A stretch of DNA of 64,000 nucleotides from Megascapheus bottae (GCA_024803745.1 JANJXV010000025.1:22765110-22829109); one strand, 5' to 3'; positions 1 through 10,636 are shown, counted from the stretch's first letter. Numbers and translations: made by a program. The notes: a model not told the origin generated them from the sequence alone.

Positions 1-189
1 TGCAGGACTTCCAGAAGTTTCTGTGGTTGCCTGGAATGAGATTTGGCTTTGGCAAAAGGCAGCATCAAACAACCCACAAAGGATTGACCATCAGCTTCTG
101 AGGTGCCTGCTGACCCAAGTGCTGGTGACTAGGGGAGTCTGTGCCCTGCACACTACTCAGAGAGGGGAGACGCCTGGCCTCTTGGTTTG

Positions 190-425
190 GCGTATTGGTG
201 GCTCTTGCCTAGTATCCTAAGCCACTCAGGAGGCTGAGCTCTGAGGAAAGTCTGCATCTCTTATCTCCAGCGAACCACCCAAATACCAAAAGTGGAGCTG
301 TGGCTCAAGTGGCAGAGTGCTAACCTTGAGTTAACCTTGAGCGAAAGCCCAGGAACAGCACCCATGCCCTGGGATCAAACCCCACCCCCCAAAAAAAACA
401 AAACAAAACAAAACAAAAAACAAAC
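190..425 (+). mobile_element. Composite B1-like/ID-like SINE
   Basis: The left arm carries ctcaggaggctgag and the right arm the tRNA-like 'gtggctcaagtggcagagtgcta'-type box A region. It ends in a (caaaa)n tail. The words 'gttaaccttgag' are duplicated in tandem inside the right arm. Confidence 0.85.
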
Positions 426-843
426 AGCTGCATGATTAGCGATGAGAACACAGCTGGAGCAGGGGATGACAAAACTGAGGCCTGCAAGCCAGACCCAGCC
501 CGTGGCCTGTTTTGTACGATCTGCTGGCTAAGGACAGAGTTTACATTTTCTTTACAGGCTGTTAAATCTACCCAGGGCCTGGGGATCAGGAGTCCTTATT
601 GATGTCAGCAGCCACGCACGCACAGTAAGTGCCATTTCCACTTGGGGTCTGTGGGCATGGCTGGTTCGGCCTCTTGCCTATTTAAGTTTTTGACATGTTG
701 TAAACAGGAGTTTCCCCTGGGGAGGACACAGGCCTGGAGGGCTCCCCTGTGGGATAGTAAATTCCTCCTTTGTGCTGAGGGAAGAGCAGCCCCCCCCCCC
801 CAACTTTCTAGACGAAGGCAGCCCAGCGTGCTGGCTGCCCTTC

Positions 844-858
844 AGCGCCCCCTCCCGG
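844..858 (-). promoter_or_regulatory. Candidate CTCF core motif
   Basis: The minus strand reads AGGGGGCGCT preceded by CCGGG, matching the core of the CTCF consensus but not all flanking positions. This is a motif match only. Confidence 0.25.
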
Positions 859-1394
859 CTTTCCCTCTTGTCAGGTACATTGCACAGTACTCCACCTGCT
901 TCACAGAGCATGGCAGACCTGGCAGTGTGCCTCTGTGCAAAGATGCACAGGTGTTACATCTGACCACACTACACTAGAGAAAAATGAGTTCAAAGAGCCA
1001 TTCGGGGCCACTGTGCCCCAGGTCCACTGGGGAGCCACTAGACAACCCTTCCATGGAAGCCTGGAATGGGTTGGGGTCTACCCGGGTGAGACCAAAAGGA
1101 AGAGCCACTTGCTTTAATGGAGATCAAACACACTACCGTTTGGGGGCTTGAGTAGGCCAGGGAGGGCATTTCAAGTGGATAAGGAAAGCAAAGCAAAGGA
1201 AACCCCAGACACTGCCCTGCGCTGCTGCCTCTTTGGGTACCTGCTTCCTCCCAGAAGGCTGATGGCATCACTGTGGCTGGTGGCTTGGGCACTTGCAGCT
1301 GCCCTGGCCGGCTCCTGAGCTGTGGATACCAGGGTGGAACGAGACAGCTGAGGAGGAGAAAGCCTGTGAAACCCAGGTCAGAGGCCGGGTATTT

Positions 1395-1620
1395 CAATAC
1401 ATGCTACAGTCCCAACTACTTAGAAGATTGTTGAGTCCAGACTACCAGGCCATACATATAATGTGAGCCCCTCATTATAAATGAATAAATAAAGCAAGCA
1501 AAAAGAGCTGGAGGCATGGCTCAAGGGGTAGAGCACCAGTTTTGAGCAGAAAAGCCTGGGAGAGTGAGAGGTTCTGAGTTCAAACCCCAGGACTGTGACA
1601 GTCACAAAGACACATAAAAC
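1395..1620 (+). mobile_element. Diverged composite SINE
   Basis: The left arm is degraded (cagtcccaactactta). The right arm is clear: 'ggctcaaggggtagagcacc' followed by 'gagttcaaaccccagg'. An A-rich linker sits between the arms. Confidence 0.7.
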
Positions 1621-1979
1621 AAGCTTGTAACCTTGGACAAAGCCCTCGAGCCCTGGTCTCCCTGCCCGGGAAAGGGGCAGAAGGATCCAGAAACACAGAG
1701 GCCAGAGGACCCACTGGGACCGCATGAAGGGATGAACTTGGGGACTGAGCACGTCACGTGGCACAGGACTTTGGGTCATCTCATTTGCTGATGGCCTCTG
1801 GTATCCTGGCCAGGAACCAGGAAAGCGGGCCAGGGCCTGGGAGTGCGGGGAAGAACATGGCAGATGTGATGGGGACAGGAAGATGAGACTACGGCGAGGG
1901 CCACGAGCCCTGCGCTGCCCCGCCTGACATGAAGGCCCCAGCCGGGGCCTCCTGGCTCTTCTGGCCCAGGTGCACAGAC

Positions 1980-2152
1980 CTGCAGAGGGGTGCTGGGGGG
2001 CTGGGCCTTCTTGCCCAGGAAGGCCTGCTGCAGGGCGGCGTTCTCCACCTGGATGGCTCTCACCACGGCCGACGCCTCCTCCTGGCAGTCCTGGGCCGTG
2101 CACACGGCTTTGCGGGTTGCTGACAGGGGCCTCTCCCACCGGCTGCTGGGCC
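1980..2152 (-). CDS. KATNIP: KATNIP coding exon g (173 nt), internal
   Basis: This is the most 3' exon visible. On the minus strand it follows a pyrimidine tract ending CTCCCTCAG and stops at CTGCAG before GTCTGTG. It starts with two bases that complete the codon begun by exon f (giving Gly), then runs 57 codons and ends in phase 0. The peptide starts PSSRWERPLSATRKAV and contains the helix-forming stretch RAIQVENAALQQAFLGKK, which has a coiled-coil look. In KATNIP this would fall within the N-terminal region, before the repeated DUF4457 domains. The donor GTCTGT is weak because it has a pyrimidine at +3. The same DNA has a longer open frame in another phase (1420-2241), which I treat as a shadow because only this phase joins exon f. 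Assignment to KATNIP rests on recall of the family plus frame continuity. Confidence 0.72.
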
Positions 2153-2599
2153 CTGAGGGAGCAAATAGAAGGACTTTCCTGTGGGTAGTGTTCTAGCCCA
2201 CGACTGTACACAAGGATGCAGCGCCCTCGGACAGGATACAATCAGTACCCGGAGAGAAAGCCATCCTACAGGATTGTTCTGGATGGAGGGGGTGGGGATT
2301 CAGGCATAGGGTCTAGCTGCTTGAGGGGCAGGGATTGAGGGATCAAGGTTCAACGGACCCGGATGGCTTCCCTGTGGGCAGCTGTTATCTCCAGGGATAG
2401 GAGTCCAGGCTGCCAGGGGGCATTTTGAAAATAACCAGTGAAGGCAAAACGGGGGCTGGGATGTGACTGGTGTGGGAGGTGCAGGGCCCACACATCAGGG
2501 GCGTGGCTCAAATCCTAGAGTGCCTGCTTAGGAAGCTGCCAACTGTGGCGACAGATTCCCAGGGAAGCCAGAGCTGCACCGAGCTCGTCTTAGAATTGT

Positions 2600-2726
2600 G
2601 GTGTGGTAACCGCACTGGTGGCTACTCAGGAGGCTGAGATCTGAGGAGGGTGGTGCTCTACCCTTGATAAACCAGCAGAAAGTCTCAAGTAGGAGAGCGC
2701 CAGCCTTGAGCAAAAGAGCTCAGGGA
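2600..2726 (+). mobile_element. Composite SINE, left portion (split by insertion)
   Basis: It has the left-arm words ctcaggaggctgagatctgagg and the right-arm 'ccagccttgagcaaaagagctcaggga'-type sequence. It is interrupted at 2726 by a dimeric SINE and resumes at 2929. Confidence 0.8.
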
Positions 2727-2928
2727 GGGCCGGGAGTTTGGCCTAGTGGTTAAAGTGCTTGCCTAGCATGCATGAAGACCCGGGTTCGATTCCTCAGTAC
2801 CACATACATAGAAAGAAGCCGGAAGTGGTGCTGAGGCTCAAGTGGTAGAGCTCTAGCCTTGAGAAAGTCCAAGGACAGTGCTCAGGCCCTGAGCTCAAGC
2901 CCCGGACTGGCAAAAAAAAAAAAAAAAA
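2727..2928 (+). mobile_element. Dimeric ID-like-left SINE (IDL-type), nested
   Basis: The element is complete, from gggccgggagtttggcctag to an A17 tail. Box A tggcctagtgg and box B ggttcgattcc are intact. It is flanked by the direct repeat gagctcaggga (2716-2726 and 2929-2939), showing insertion into an older SINE. Confidence 0.93.
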
Positions 2929-2980
2929 GAGCTCAGGGATGGTGCCTAGGTGTGAGTTCAAGCCCCTGTGCTGGCATCCT
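2929..2980 (+). mobile_element. Composite SINE, right remainder
   Basis: This is the continuation of the split host SINE: gagctcagggatggtgcc, then gagttcaagcccctgtgctggc. Confidence 0.8.
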
Positions 2981-4089
2981 CCTGCCCTGGCCCCCAGGAC
3001 TGGCTGGTAGAGGGAGGGATGGGAGCTGAGGGTGAGGGCCTGAGTACTGCTGGGATGGAGCCTAGTTCATCAAATACAGCACGACACACCCTGGGGTGCT
3101 GGGGGGCAGGGGGGCGGAGAAAATGACTGAGTGATGTTGCTCTGAGCACAGGGCTAGGCCAAGCCCTAGCACCCATTGATTTCACAGTCATAGGCAGAGA
3201 CAGATAAGGGTGCCAGGCACGAGCACAGGGCCAAGTTCAGGGGGTGATGGGGGAGCGGGGGTCGGGCAGACACAGCCATTATTGGAGAAGAGGATATGGG
3301 AGTGAAGGCCCACTTAGAGCCCTGTGAATATCTGCTACTCTGGGCCGTGGGACAGTAGGTGCCAAGGTCCTGGGGTGAACAGGATTGAAATGGGGCATGG
3401 GGTACAAGGGAAGAGAATGGCCAGCCATGAGGGTAGGGCACTTCCTGGAGCCCGGAGCTGGGGACGGGGCGGGGGAGGCCCAAGGCCTCCATGCCATCAT
3501 GAATCGCACACACGGCTTACTGTCCCATGCCTCCACTTGTCATCAGCGTTTCTGCCCAATGGGAAGATGGGAGGTGACTTCCATGCCAGACCTGGACCCG
3601 TGACCGCTCACCAGTGGTGGCACCCGGGCACGGTGGGACGATGGAACGGGAGCAGGGGCGACCTCCACAGAACACAGCGGGTGCGTGGCACCCAGGGCAT
3701 TGTTCTAATGGGGGAGGGGGAGGGGAGGAGAGGGAGGAGGGGAGGAGACTCAGCGGCGGCACCAGGATGAGCAGGGTCTGACATTCATGAGCTCCTCTCT
3801 ATTTCCCATGTGTATCCGCGTACAGAACCAGCTTCCTCAGAGATGAGCTGATCCTGGTCTTTAAAGGGACCTTTCCCCTGGGGACACCAAGGATCCACAG
3901 CTGAGATGACTGGGGAAGCCCAGGGCCTCAAAGGCGGGGGGGCTGCTCTGTATCCCTGGCCGCTGGCCCTGCACTCAGCCCTTCTTGGAAAGCACCACAA
4001 GCAAGCCATCTCCACTGTAAGCATCTTTGGGGGGGGGCGGCATCTTCTGCCAGGCAGGCAGCAGCGCCGGGGGCTGCGTGTGTAGAGTT

Positions 4090-4760
4090 ATAATATGCTA
4101 AGATGATGTGCTTCCAAATGAAATCACCCTTTCTCAGAGTGAAGGTCAGCTCTGCAGCTCAGGCCCCGCACTGTCCCCACTCCCAGATTCCTGGAAACTC
4201 CTTTGCAGACGGTCCACCCCGTGCAACCAATGTCCTCCCCTCCCCTCCCCCCCCCCCCCCCCGCCACCCAATGGCATGCGTTCCTGCAGAGCAGCCTGTT
4301 AACTCTTCCTGACTCTGTCGTCCCTCACTCTGGCGAGTGCTGGCCCCCCTCGACATGCAGGGTAGATTGATGGTGCCCGTAGATGGGCAGAATGGAGGAT
4401 TTATGCACGCAGTGAATTTGAGCCACCAGCCACCGCCAAATTGCACGTTTTAATTTATCCCCAACTGCTCTTTTCTGGTTGTGCACCATTCCTCTTCTCA
4501 TAACTGCACTGTGCTTTGCTTTCCTGGTGCTCGTCTTTCTCCTGTCTTGCAGGAAAACAACAGGCCGATCGATTGGGAGCATTTACCATGAATGCAACCC
4601 GGGTCACTAAGAAGATGAGGTCACAAGCCCGTGGGGGTGAGCCGACCCTCTCACCAGCTATGATTGCCAAAACTCTCATTCAGAGTCCCGGCAAAATTAT
4701 CCCTTACCACATGCCAGGGCCCCGGAGGTCAAAATGATCAATGTGAAATCTGAGTGCTAG
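4090..4760. other. Repeat-free intronic block, conserved-element candidate
   Basis: The stretch has no SINE and retains several CpGs (ccgatcgattggg). It carries two nuclear-receptor-like half-sites around 4602-4622 (gggtcact and gaggtcac). A C14 run lies at 4249-4262. Function is unknown; the block is listed because it contrasts with its repeat-rich surroundings. Confidence 0.3.
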
Positions 4761-4893
4761 GAGAGACTGCCTGTTGTATGACTTTTCTTCTTTTCTTTTT
4801 TGTCAGCAGGTGGGGGGAGTGGAGGGAGCAGAGCTTTACTGGGGTTTGAACTCACAGCCTCATATTGGCCCCAAGCTTTAAAAAAAAAATAAC

Positions 4894-5099
4894 AGGGCCG
4901 GGAGTTTGGCCTAGTGGTTAAAGTGCTTGCCTAGCATACACAAAGACCTGGGTTCGACTCCTCAGTACCACATATATAGAAAAAAGCCGGAAGTAGTGCT
5001 GAGGCTCAAGTGGTAGAGCTCTGGCCTTGAGAAAGTCCAAGGACAGTGCTCAGGCCCTGAGCTCAAGCCCAGGACTGGAAAAACAAAAACAAAAACAAA

Positions 5100-5155
<56 letters not shown>

Positions 5156-5157
5156 AA
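4894..5157 (+). mobile_element. Dimeric IDL-type SINE with (gaaa)n tail
   Basis: The start gggccgggagtttggcctag is intact. Box B reads ggttcgactcc. The right arm ends 'caggactgg' and is followed by (caaaa)n and then about 14 units of gaaa up to 5157. Confidence 0.9.
5099..5157 (+). repeat. (GAAA)n microsatellite
   Basis: A pure gaaa array grown from the A-rich tail of the SINE that precedes it. Confidence 0.95.
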
Positions 5158-5220
5158 TCAATCCACCTGGAAATTGGTATAAAAGGATATTCCTGGCATC
5201 TCCTGAAAAGCTGCATGAAG

Positions 5221-5310
5221 CTGAGCAGGGTAGTATATGCCTGGAATCCCAGCGCTAGGAAGGCTGAGGCAGTATGAAGAGTTTTCAGGCCAGCTCACTA
5301 CAAAACTGTC
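5221..5310 (+). mobile_element. B1-like SINE
   Basis: The words tatatgcctggaatcccagc and gaaggctgaggcagtatgaa follow the 7SL-derived B1 pattern. No tRNA-like arm follows. Confidence 0.65.
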
Positions 5311-5786
5311 ACCGTGGGCTGTGGGGTGGCGCTGCACTGGCTGAGCAGGGGTAGGATGGGCTGGCACACCTGGCTTACCCACATTTGGGGTCTTTGTGCA
5401 GGTGCCTGTAACCCTGAGCTATGGAACCAAGCCTAGGAGGAACAGTAGGGGCTGGCCTCTGTCACATGGACACTGCTCTGTTTTCTTCCCTTCCTCCTCC
5501 TCCCCTTCCTCCACCCTGTTTCCCTCTCCTCCTTCCCCTCCTCTTCCTTCTGGAAAACAGGAGGCACAAAGTAGCTCTCCCAGCCAGGAGTCCAGGTTGG
5601 GGGGTTATACCAACCGGCCAATAGCTAAGAGGCTTTTCCTCAGTTTCCCCTGGCCTCCCCTCTCCTCCCACTCTTCCTGTCTCGGCCTTCTCCATTAGGT
5701 AGAACTCCCCTCTGGAGCAGGAGTCTGGCTTTCGGAGGAGTTGGCGACTGTCTCACCCTCACCCTGTCTTTCGTGTCCCTCCTTTT

Positions 5787-6005
5787 TTTTTTTTTTTTTT
5801 TTTTTTTTTTGCCAGTCCTGGGCTTGAGCTCAGGGCCTGAGCACTGTCCTTGGACTTTCTCAAGGCTAGAGCTCTACCACTTGAGCCTCAGCACCACTTC
5901 CGGATTTTTTTTTTTCTATGTATGTGGTACTGAGGAATCGAACCCGGGTCTTCATGCATGCTAGGCAAGCACTTTAACCACTAGGCCAAACTCCCGGTCC
6001 CGTCA
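5787..6005 (-). mobile_element. Dimeric IDL-type SINE with 13-bp target duplication
   Basis: In minus orientation, the poly-T (tail) lies at left and the head ctcccggtccc at right. It is flanked by tgtccctcctttt at 5774-5786 and 6006-6018. Confidence 0.93.
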
Positions 6006-6309
6006 TGTCCCTCCTTTTGACTGGACTGAGACAACGAACCTGAGCCCTGGACGGTGACCACAGGGAGATGGGGGAGAAGAGATGGTGCAACTATGGAGGT
6101 CACAAACACTTCCTAGACACTAATGGAACTGCAGAGAAAAGGGAGTGCGGGGGGGGGGGGGGGGAAGAACTCTGTGGAATATGCAGGTGACAGGTGACAC
6201 TTGTGGAATGGCAGATGGACTAATTCATACAAATCCTTCTTTGGAGCTCAAGAAGAAAACCTAAACCAAACACAACAGAACTCTGGTAGCAAGATTTTAA
6301 AAAGGAACT

Positions 6310-6487
6310 AGGCCGGGCACCCATGGCTCACACTTGTCATCCTAGCTACTCAAGGACGCTGAGACCTGAAGATTGTGGTTTGAAGCCAACCCCAGCAGGA
6401 AAGCCCACGAGTGATGCTAGCCTTGAACACAAGAGCTCAGGGCTTAGGGACAGCGCCCAGGCCCAGAGTTCAAGCCCCATGACCGAC
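6310..6487 (+). mobile_element. Composite SINE, shortened right arm
   Basis: The head is ggccgggcacccatggctca and the end is 'gagttcaagccccatgacc'. The linker between the arms is mostly deleted. Confidence 0.85.
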
Positions 6488-6546
6488 AATGATGATGATG
6501 ATGACAATCATGATCATGACGACGACGACGACAACAATGATAACGA
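6487..6546 (+). repeat. (GAT/GAC)n trinucleotide-like tract
   Basis: Imperfect gatgatgat, catgatcatgac and gacgacgac units directly follow the SINE end. Confidence 0.85.
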
Positions 6547-7334
6547 GGGAATTAAAACGCCCAGCAATGGGTCCAACTTGGGAGCTGCTCTGGAAGTGGT
6601 AAATTTGCTAATCCAAAGTTGAATCCAGTAAGCTCGACAGGAATGTTGTCATCTCTGGTGACGACTAAAAGAATAATAAAAGAACTAATCCAATAATAAC
6701 AAGAACAAATCCAAAGTGCCATGGGTGCAGAAGGAGAGAGGAGAGCCAGAGGGAAAGAAACCAGGCGGGACGAATGAAAAGCAGGCAGGAAGGCGGTGGA
6801 TGTAAACGCGGAGAGATAAGCAATTACACTAAATGTAAATGGACTAAATGCTCCCTCAGAAGACACACAGATTGTCAGAGGAGAAAAATAAAAGCCATTA
6901 GGTGTTACTCACACAGTGACAAGCCTTCACAGAGAGGGAGGAGGATTTCACCTTATGTGAAAGGGAAAAGACAGGGGGTGGGGGGGGGTGTGAAGATGCC
7001 TGGACAGAAGCAGTACTAAGCAAAGCTGGGTGGCTTGCCTCAAAGAGGACTAAGGTGGAAGCCATTATGCAGCACAGGTAGACTACATGTATGGGAAAGG
7101 GGAGGTGTCATTCGAAAGGTCTAATTCTGTGGGTGGAGCTGTTCTCAGACACCTCAGGGCCCCGCCCCTCCAGTCCCTGGAATACCTTAGCTCCCTCCCT
7201 GCATGATGTTCTGCCTTCCGCTCACCCTTCCCTGCAAGCCAGACCCCCAGACGCACAGTGCAAACATTCCACCAGGAACCCAGCCACCACCTGAGCTCCA
7301 CCCCGGAGGGGACAAGGACACCTTTAGCCTATGG

Positions 7335-7515
7335 AGATGCTACCCCTGCCAAGCCTTCCATAAAGTCCACAAGACTCATCTCCAGTGAACCATCTAAAAG
7401 CTGGAAGTGGAGCTGTGGCTCTAAGAGAAAAAGCTCAGGCAGGGATCCAGCTCCGGCACTGAGTTCAAAGTCCGAGGACTAGAATAGGAAAACAAAACCA
7501 ACAAATAAAAACAAC
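7335..7515 (+). mobile_element. 5'-truncated composite SINE
   Basis: It begins within the linker (gactcatctccagtgaacc), continues 'ggaagtggagctgtggctc', and ends in an A-rich tail (aaaacaaaacc). Confidence 0.75.
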
Positions 7516-8221
7516 CAATAGGTATTTACTATTCCTCTTGGGACCTCCTGGCTCTCTTGCAGTGTGCTCAGAGACAGTGGTCCTTTCCTTCCCCCCAAGT
7601 CACCCCCACCTTGCTGCAGCTTCTGATCCACTCTCAGCCTGGGGATCTGAGACCCCCGGCCATGTCTGCATCCCTGCACCCACCAAGGCTATGACCTGGA
7701 GCCACTCCCTCCTGGAAGTGTCCAGGTACCAGGCTGCTGCCCCACTGGGCACCAGCTCCTCTCTGGTTCGCAGGAACTGAACTCACAAGCCCTGTCCTTG
7801 CAGAGATCCCACCTCCAGGACCTGGTTGCCTTCCTGTGCCCTCGATTAGCAACAGACTCAGGACCTGTCTATGATCACCCGAATCCAACTGTACCTGAAA
7901 GGCCTTCTTCGCAATCTCCTCCTTATACAAACCCATCCCCACGCTTACTTTTGTTTCTCTGGAAAGGAAAGCCAGGCCCAGGAAGTGAGGCCTTCTATTG
8001 CAGCACCCCACTGGGAGTCCCCAGTCCCAGATCAGGGCTCCCCCAGTTCTTACTAGAGCTCAGCCTCTCCTGGTCGGAGAACGCAGTTGGTGCCTGGGCG
8101 TTCAGGCTGGGCTCAGGTTTGCTTGGAACGAAGACCTCAGCATTGTCTTTCCGCTTAGCAGACAAATTCCTTTCCCTTTTATTACCTGTGGGGGAACAAT
8201 TGTTTAAATGTCAACCCCTCT

Positions 8222-8305
8222 ACTGTTCGTTCAGTCATTCATTCAACAAACACTTACTGACCTACTCCTGCCCAGGGAGCCTGCAATCTGGCTTAGGAGG
8301 AAATG
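8222..8305 (+). mobile_element. Ancient L2/MIR-type repeat relic
   Basis: The wording gtcattcattcaacaaac, then ggagcctgcaatctgg, resembles the widespread old mammalian repeat containing 'attcattcaacaaatatt'. The exact family cannot be set by eye. Confidence 0.45.
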
Positions 8306-8367
8306 GAAGACAGGAGGGCAGGTTTGCTGGCTGTGCCCTGTGCAAGAGTAAATAAAAGTAAATGCCA

Positions 8368-8604
8368 GCCAGGCATAGTGGCTCACGCCTGTAATCCTAG
8401 CTACTCAGGGGGCTGAAATCTGAGGATCAAGGTTCAAAGCCAACTTGGGCACAAAAGGACCTGAGACTCTTATCTCCAATCAACCTCTAGAAAACGGGAA
8501 GTGGGGCTTGGCTCAAGGGTAGGGTGGTAGCCTTGAGCTGAAGAGCTCAGGGACAGCACCCAGGCCTAGAACAAGCCCCACAGCCCACCAAAAAAAAAAA
8601 AAAA
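8368..8604 (+). mobile_element. Composite SINE with 14-bp target duplication
   Basis: A complete copy with the subfamily mark 'gcacaaaaggacctgagact'. It has an A-tail and is flanked by aaaagtaaatgcca at 8354-8367 and 8605-8618. Confidence 0.93.
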
Positions 8605-8624
8605 AAAAGTAAATGCCACATGGA

Positions 8625-8742
8625 AGTGGACATGTGGTTCAAGTGGTAGAGTGCCAGGTTGGAATGAAAAAGCCAAGTAAGAATGCAAGGCCCTGAGTTC
8701 AAGTCCTAGTGCCAGCACAAAAATTAATAAACAAAATGAATG
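8625..8742 (+). mobile_element. Right-arm SINE fragment
   Basis: The text 'gtggttcaagtggtagagtgcc' followed by ggccctgagttcaagtcc is the tRNA-like arm alone. Confidence 0.75.
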
Positions 8743-9000
8743 GTATTGTCTAGAATACACGGAAGCATTCACACACACACTATATATTCCAAGCAGGGGC
8801 AAGTATTAGAATTGGCGAGGTACAATCTGGTGGGTTAATTGGGCGGGGGGGCAGGGGGACACTCTGAGAAGCAGGGTAACCCAGGGCATCTGCAGACACA
8901 GAGCACAGTCAGACAGCGCTCCCAGCCCAGCTGTGCCAGAACACTGACTCAAGGCCAGCCCAGGCATAAAAGCTCACAAGGCCTCATCTCAGCCAGTACA

Positions 9001-9155
9001 AAGCTGGGCACGGCGGGGTGCGCCAGTCATCTCTAGCACCTGGGAGCTACAAACAGGAGGATTATGCTCCAGAGCACTTTTGTGCCCAGGGGGACATGAC
9101 TCAGGTGGCAGAGCACCTTCTGAGCAAGCACCGGGCCCCACCAGGGTGACACCAT
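9001..9155 (+). mobile_element. Old composite SINE
   Basis: The left arm is agctgggcacggcggggtgc and the right arm 'catgactcaggtggcagagcacc'. Both are strongly diverged. Confidence 0.6.
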
Positions 9156-9364
9156 TGTCCGGGCCCGCTGCGGTCTTGAGAGCCAGGCCCGGGGGCTTTG
9201 GCTGGAACTTGGTGGGTGGGGAGGGGACAGAAAGTCCTTCTGTGATGTGGTCGCAGGGCTACCACCTCCCATCCAGGCAACTGCGCCTCTGGGTGTTGGA
9301 AAACCTGCCCAAGAATGGGTCCCGTGCCAAGGAAAGCAGAGATAGTGAGTGGGAAAGGAAGAGG

Positions 9365-9452
9365 TAAGGAGGGGGAGAGGCAGGAGGGGGCGAGAGGGGG
9401 AGAGGGAAGGCGGGGAGGCGGGGAGGCGGCGAGGAGGGGAGGGGAGTCTAGA
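9365..9452 (+). repeat. Purine-rich (G/A) tract
   Basis: About 85 bases are nearly all purines, built of gggag, ggcg and gagg units. Confidence 0.8.
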
Positions 9453-9693
9453 CTTGTCAGTTACCAAAGCCGATCAACAGCCCTTGTAGCATCAACCACC
9501 CTGCGTCTGCCAACTGGCGGCAGAGGCAGCAATGGGCAGACCTGCAGGGCCTGGCACAGGATCACCAACCGGAATCTCAGGGGGTGGTGGGGAGCCTCTG
9601 GATCTTGTGATACCAGTCACCTGGCCGAGCTCTGGCCCTGTCCAGAGCTGACACGGAAAAACACCCCCCCCCCCCCGCCCCAACAGTTATCAC

Positions 9694-9979
9694 CACACAG
9701 AAGAAGCTCACTGGCAGAGGGCGGGTTTGATTCCAGTACCACCAGCGTCTCAGCCCGGGGAGGCCGTCCTTCTGGCTCCTGGTCCTTCAGATGGACCTCG
9801 GGTGTAGGGTCCCCACTGGACAGAGGGGGGTCACCTTCAGGCTGGGCCATGGGTGCTGCGTCCTCGGGCTCTGGCTCTGAAGAAAGGACATCTTCTTCAA
9901 TGGAGTCATCCTCATCACTGCAACAATCCTCACACTGCTCGGGTGGGTGGATGCGGGCTTCCAGGCTTTTCCTCAGCTC
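9694..9979 (-). CDS. KATNIP: KATNIP coding exon f (286 nt), acidic linker
   Basis: The minus strand shows a strong pyrimidine tract ending TTTGGCAG, then a phase-0 exon of 95 codons plus one base. The peptide opens ELRKSLEARIHPPEQ. It then has a Cys/Asp/Glu cluster with the words CEDCCSDEDDSIEED and SSEPEPED, then a Pro/Glu-rich segment, and ends near SNPPSASELLLC. Such low-complexity acidic sequence is typical of a disordered linker. I set the 3' end at GTG before GTGATA; two other GT dinucleotides lie 3 and 5 bases upstream, so the end may shift. The chosen end leaves one base and matches the two-base start of exon g. A long G-run lies 8-30 bases into the intron. Identity as KATNIP comes from linkage to exons b-e. 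Confidence 0.75.
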
Positions 9980-10235
9980 CTGCCAAAGCCAAGAAGAGAG
10001 ATGAAGCCTAGCATATGATGCTTGGTGAAAAAAAAAAAATTGATTTGAAAGTACATGAACCGAAAACCCATTTCCAAACTAAAGGAATATTTAATGAGAA
10101 AAATAAAAAAACCAGCTCAACCCCATGCTTTGTCGTCTCCTTGAAGATGAGAAAAAGGCAGGGCAGGGCAGGGTAACAGGCTCAGCTTTCTGGGGGAGCG
10201 GTGGTGATGTAATAAGTATGTTTGTGTCCCTCAAG

Positions 10236-10480
10236 ATGTGAGTGCGTGTGTGTGTGCGTGTGCGTGTGCGTGTGTGTGTGCGCGTGCACGGGTATGGATG
10301 CTTTGCATGTTGGTACCTGTGGTTATAAGCATGCAAATGTGCACAGACACACACATATGGGCATATATGTACATTTTTGGGTACATGCACACATGTGTGT
10401 ACACATGTGTGAGTTATGCATATATGCTGTGTGTGTATGTGTGTGAATGTGTGCATATATGTGAGTATCTGTATGTGTGT
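10236..10480 (+). repeat. TG/CA-rich imperfect microsatellite
   Basis: It begins with alternating gtgtgtgcgtgtgcg and continues as cacaca, atatgt and tgtgtg blocks to about 10480. Alternating purine-pyrimidine character dominates. Confidence 0.9.
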
Positions 10481-10636
10481 TTGAGAGAGACGTCTGGCTC
10501 TTGGGCTGTGAACACGGACACGGGAGTCGCCTGCCAAGATTTTCTGACTGAGTAAACCTGAGACAGCCTTGAGTTTGCATTTCTAGTACGAAGAACTGGT
10601 CAGGTCCTGAAACCCCACTTTGAATATGTAATCCTA

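Larger units (their letters stand above)
1..1979 (-). other. KATNIP: Intron downstream of KATNIP exon g (partial)
   Basis: This is the 5' part of the intron that follows the last recognisable exon; its acceptor lies outside the window. It holds two composite SINEs (190-425 and 1395-1620) and a C-run at 791-800. The rest is moderately GC-rich single-copy-looking sequence in which I find no phase-compatible exon. The open frames here have no splice context or recognisable protein. Confidence 0.6.
2153..9693 (-). other. KATNIP: Intron between exons f and g
   Basis: The intron is 7.5 kb, flanked by a phase-1 donor at its right end and a phase-1 acceptor at its left end. It contains about ten SINE copies, two of them with clear target duplications, one L2/MIR-like relic and several purine or pyrimidine runs. 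The block 3000-4780 is largely repeat-free. Confidence 0.7.

Noticed and set aside
1420..2241. A 273-codon minus-strand open frame
   Set aside because: It overlaps exon g in another phase and runs through a SINE and intron. Only the exon g phase joins exon f without a stop.
4516..4737. Plus-strand frame after an acceptor-like tcctgtcttgcag
   Set aside because: It is on the strand opposite the gene, has no donor partner and no protein similarity I recognise.
7798..8355. A 185-codon plus-strand open frame
   Set aside because: It runs through an ancient L2/MIR-like repeat, has no recognisable domain and lies inside an intron on the opposite strand.
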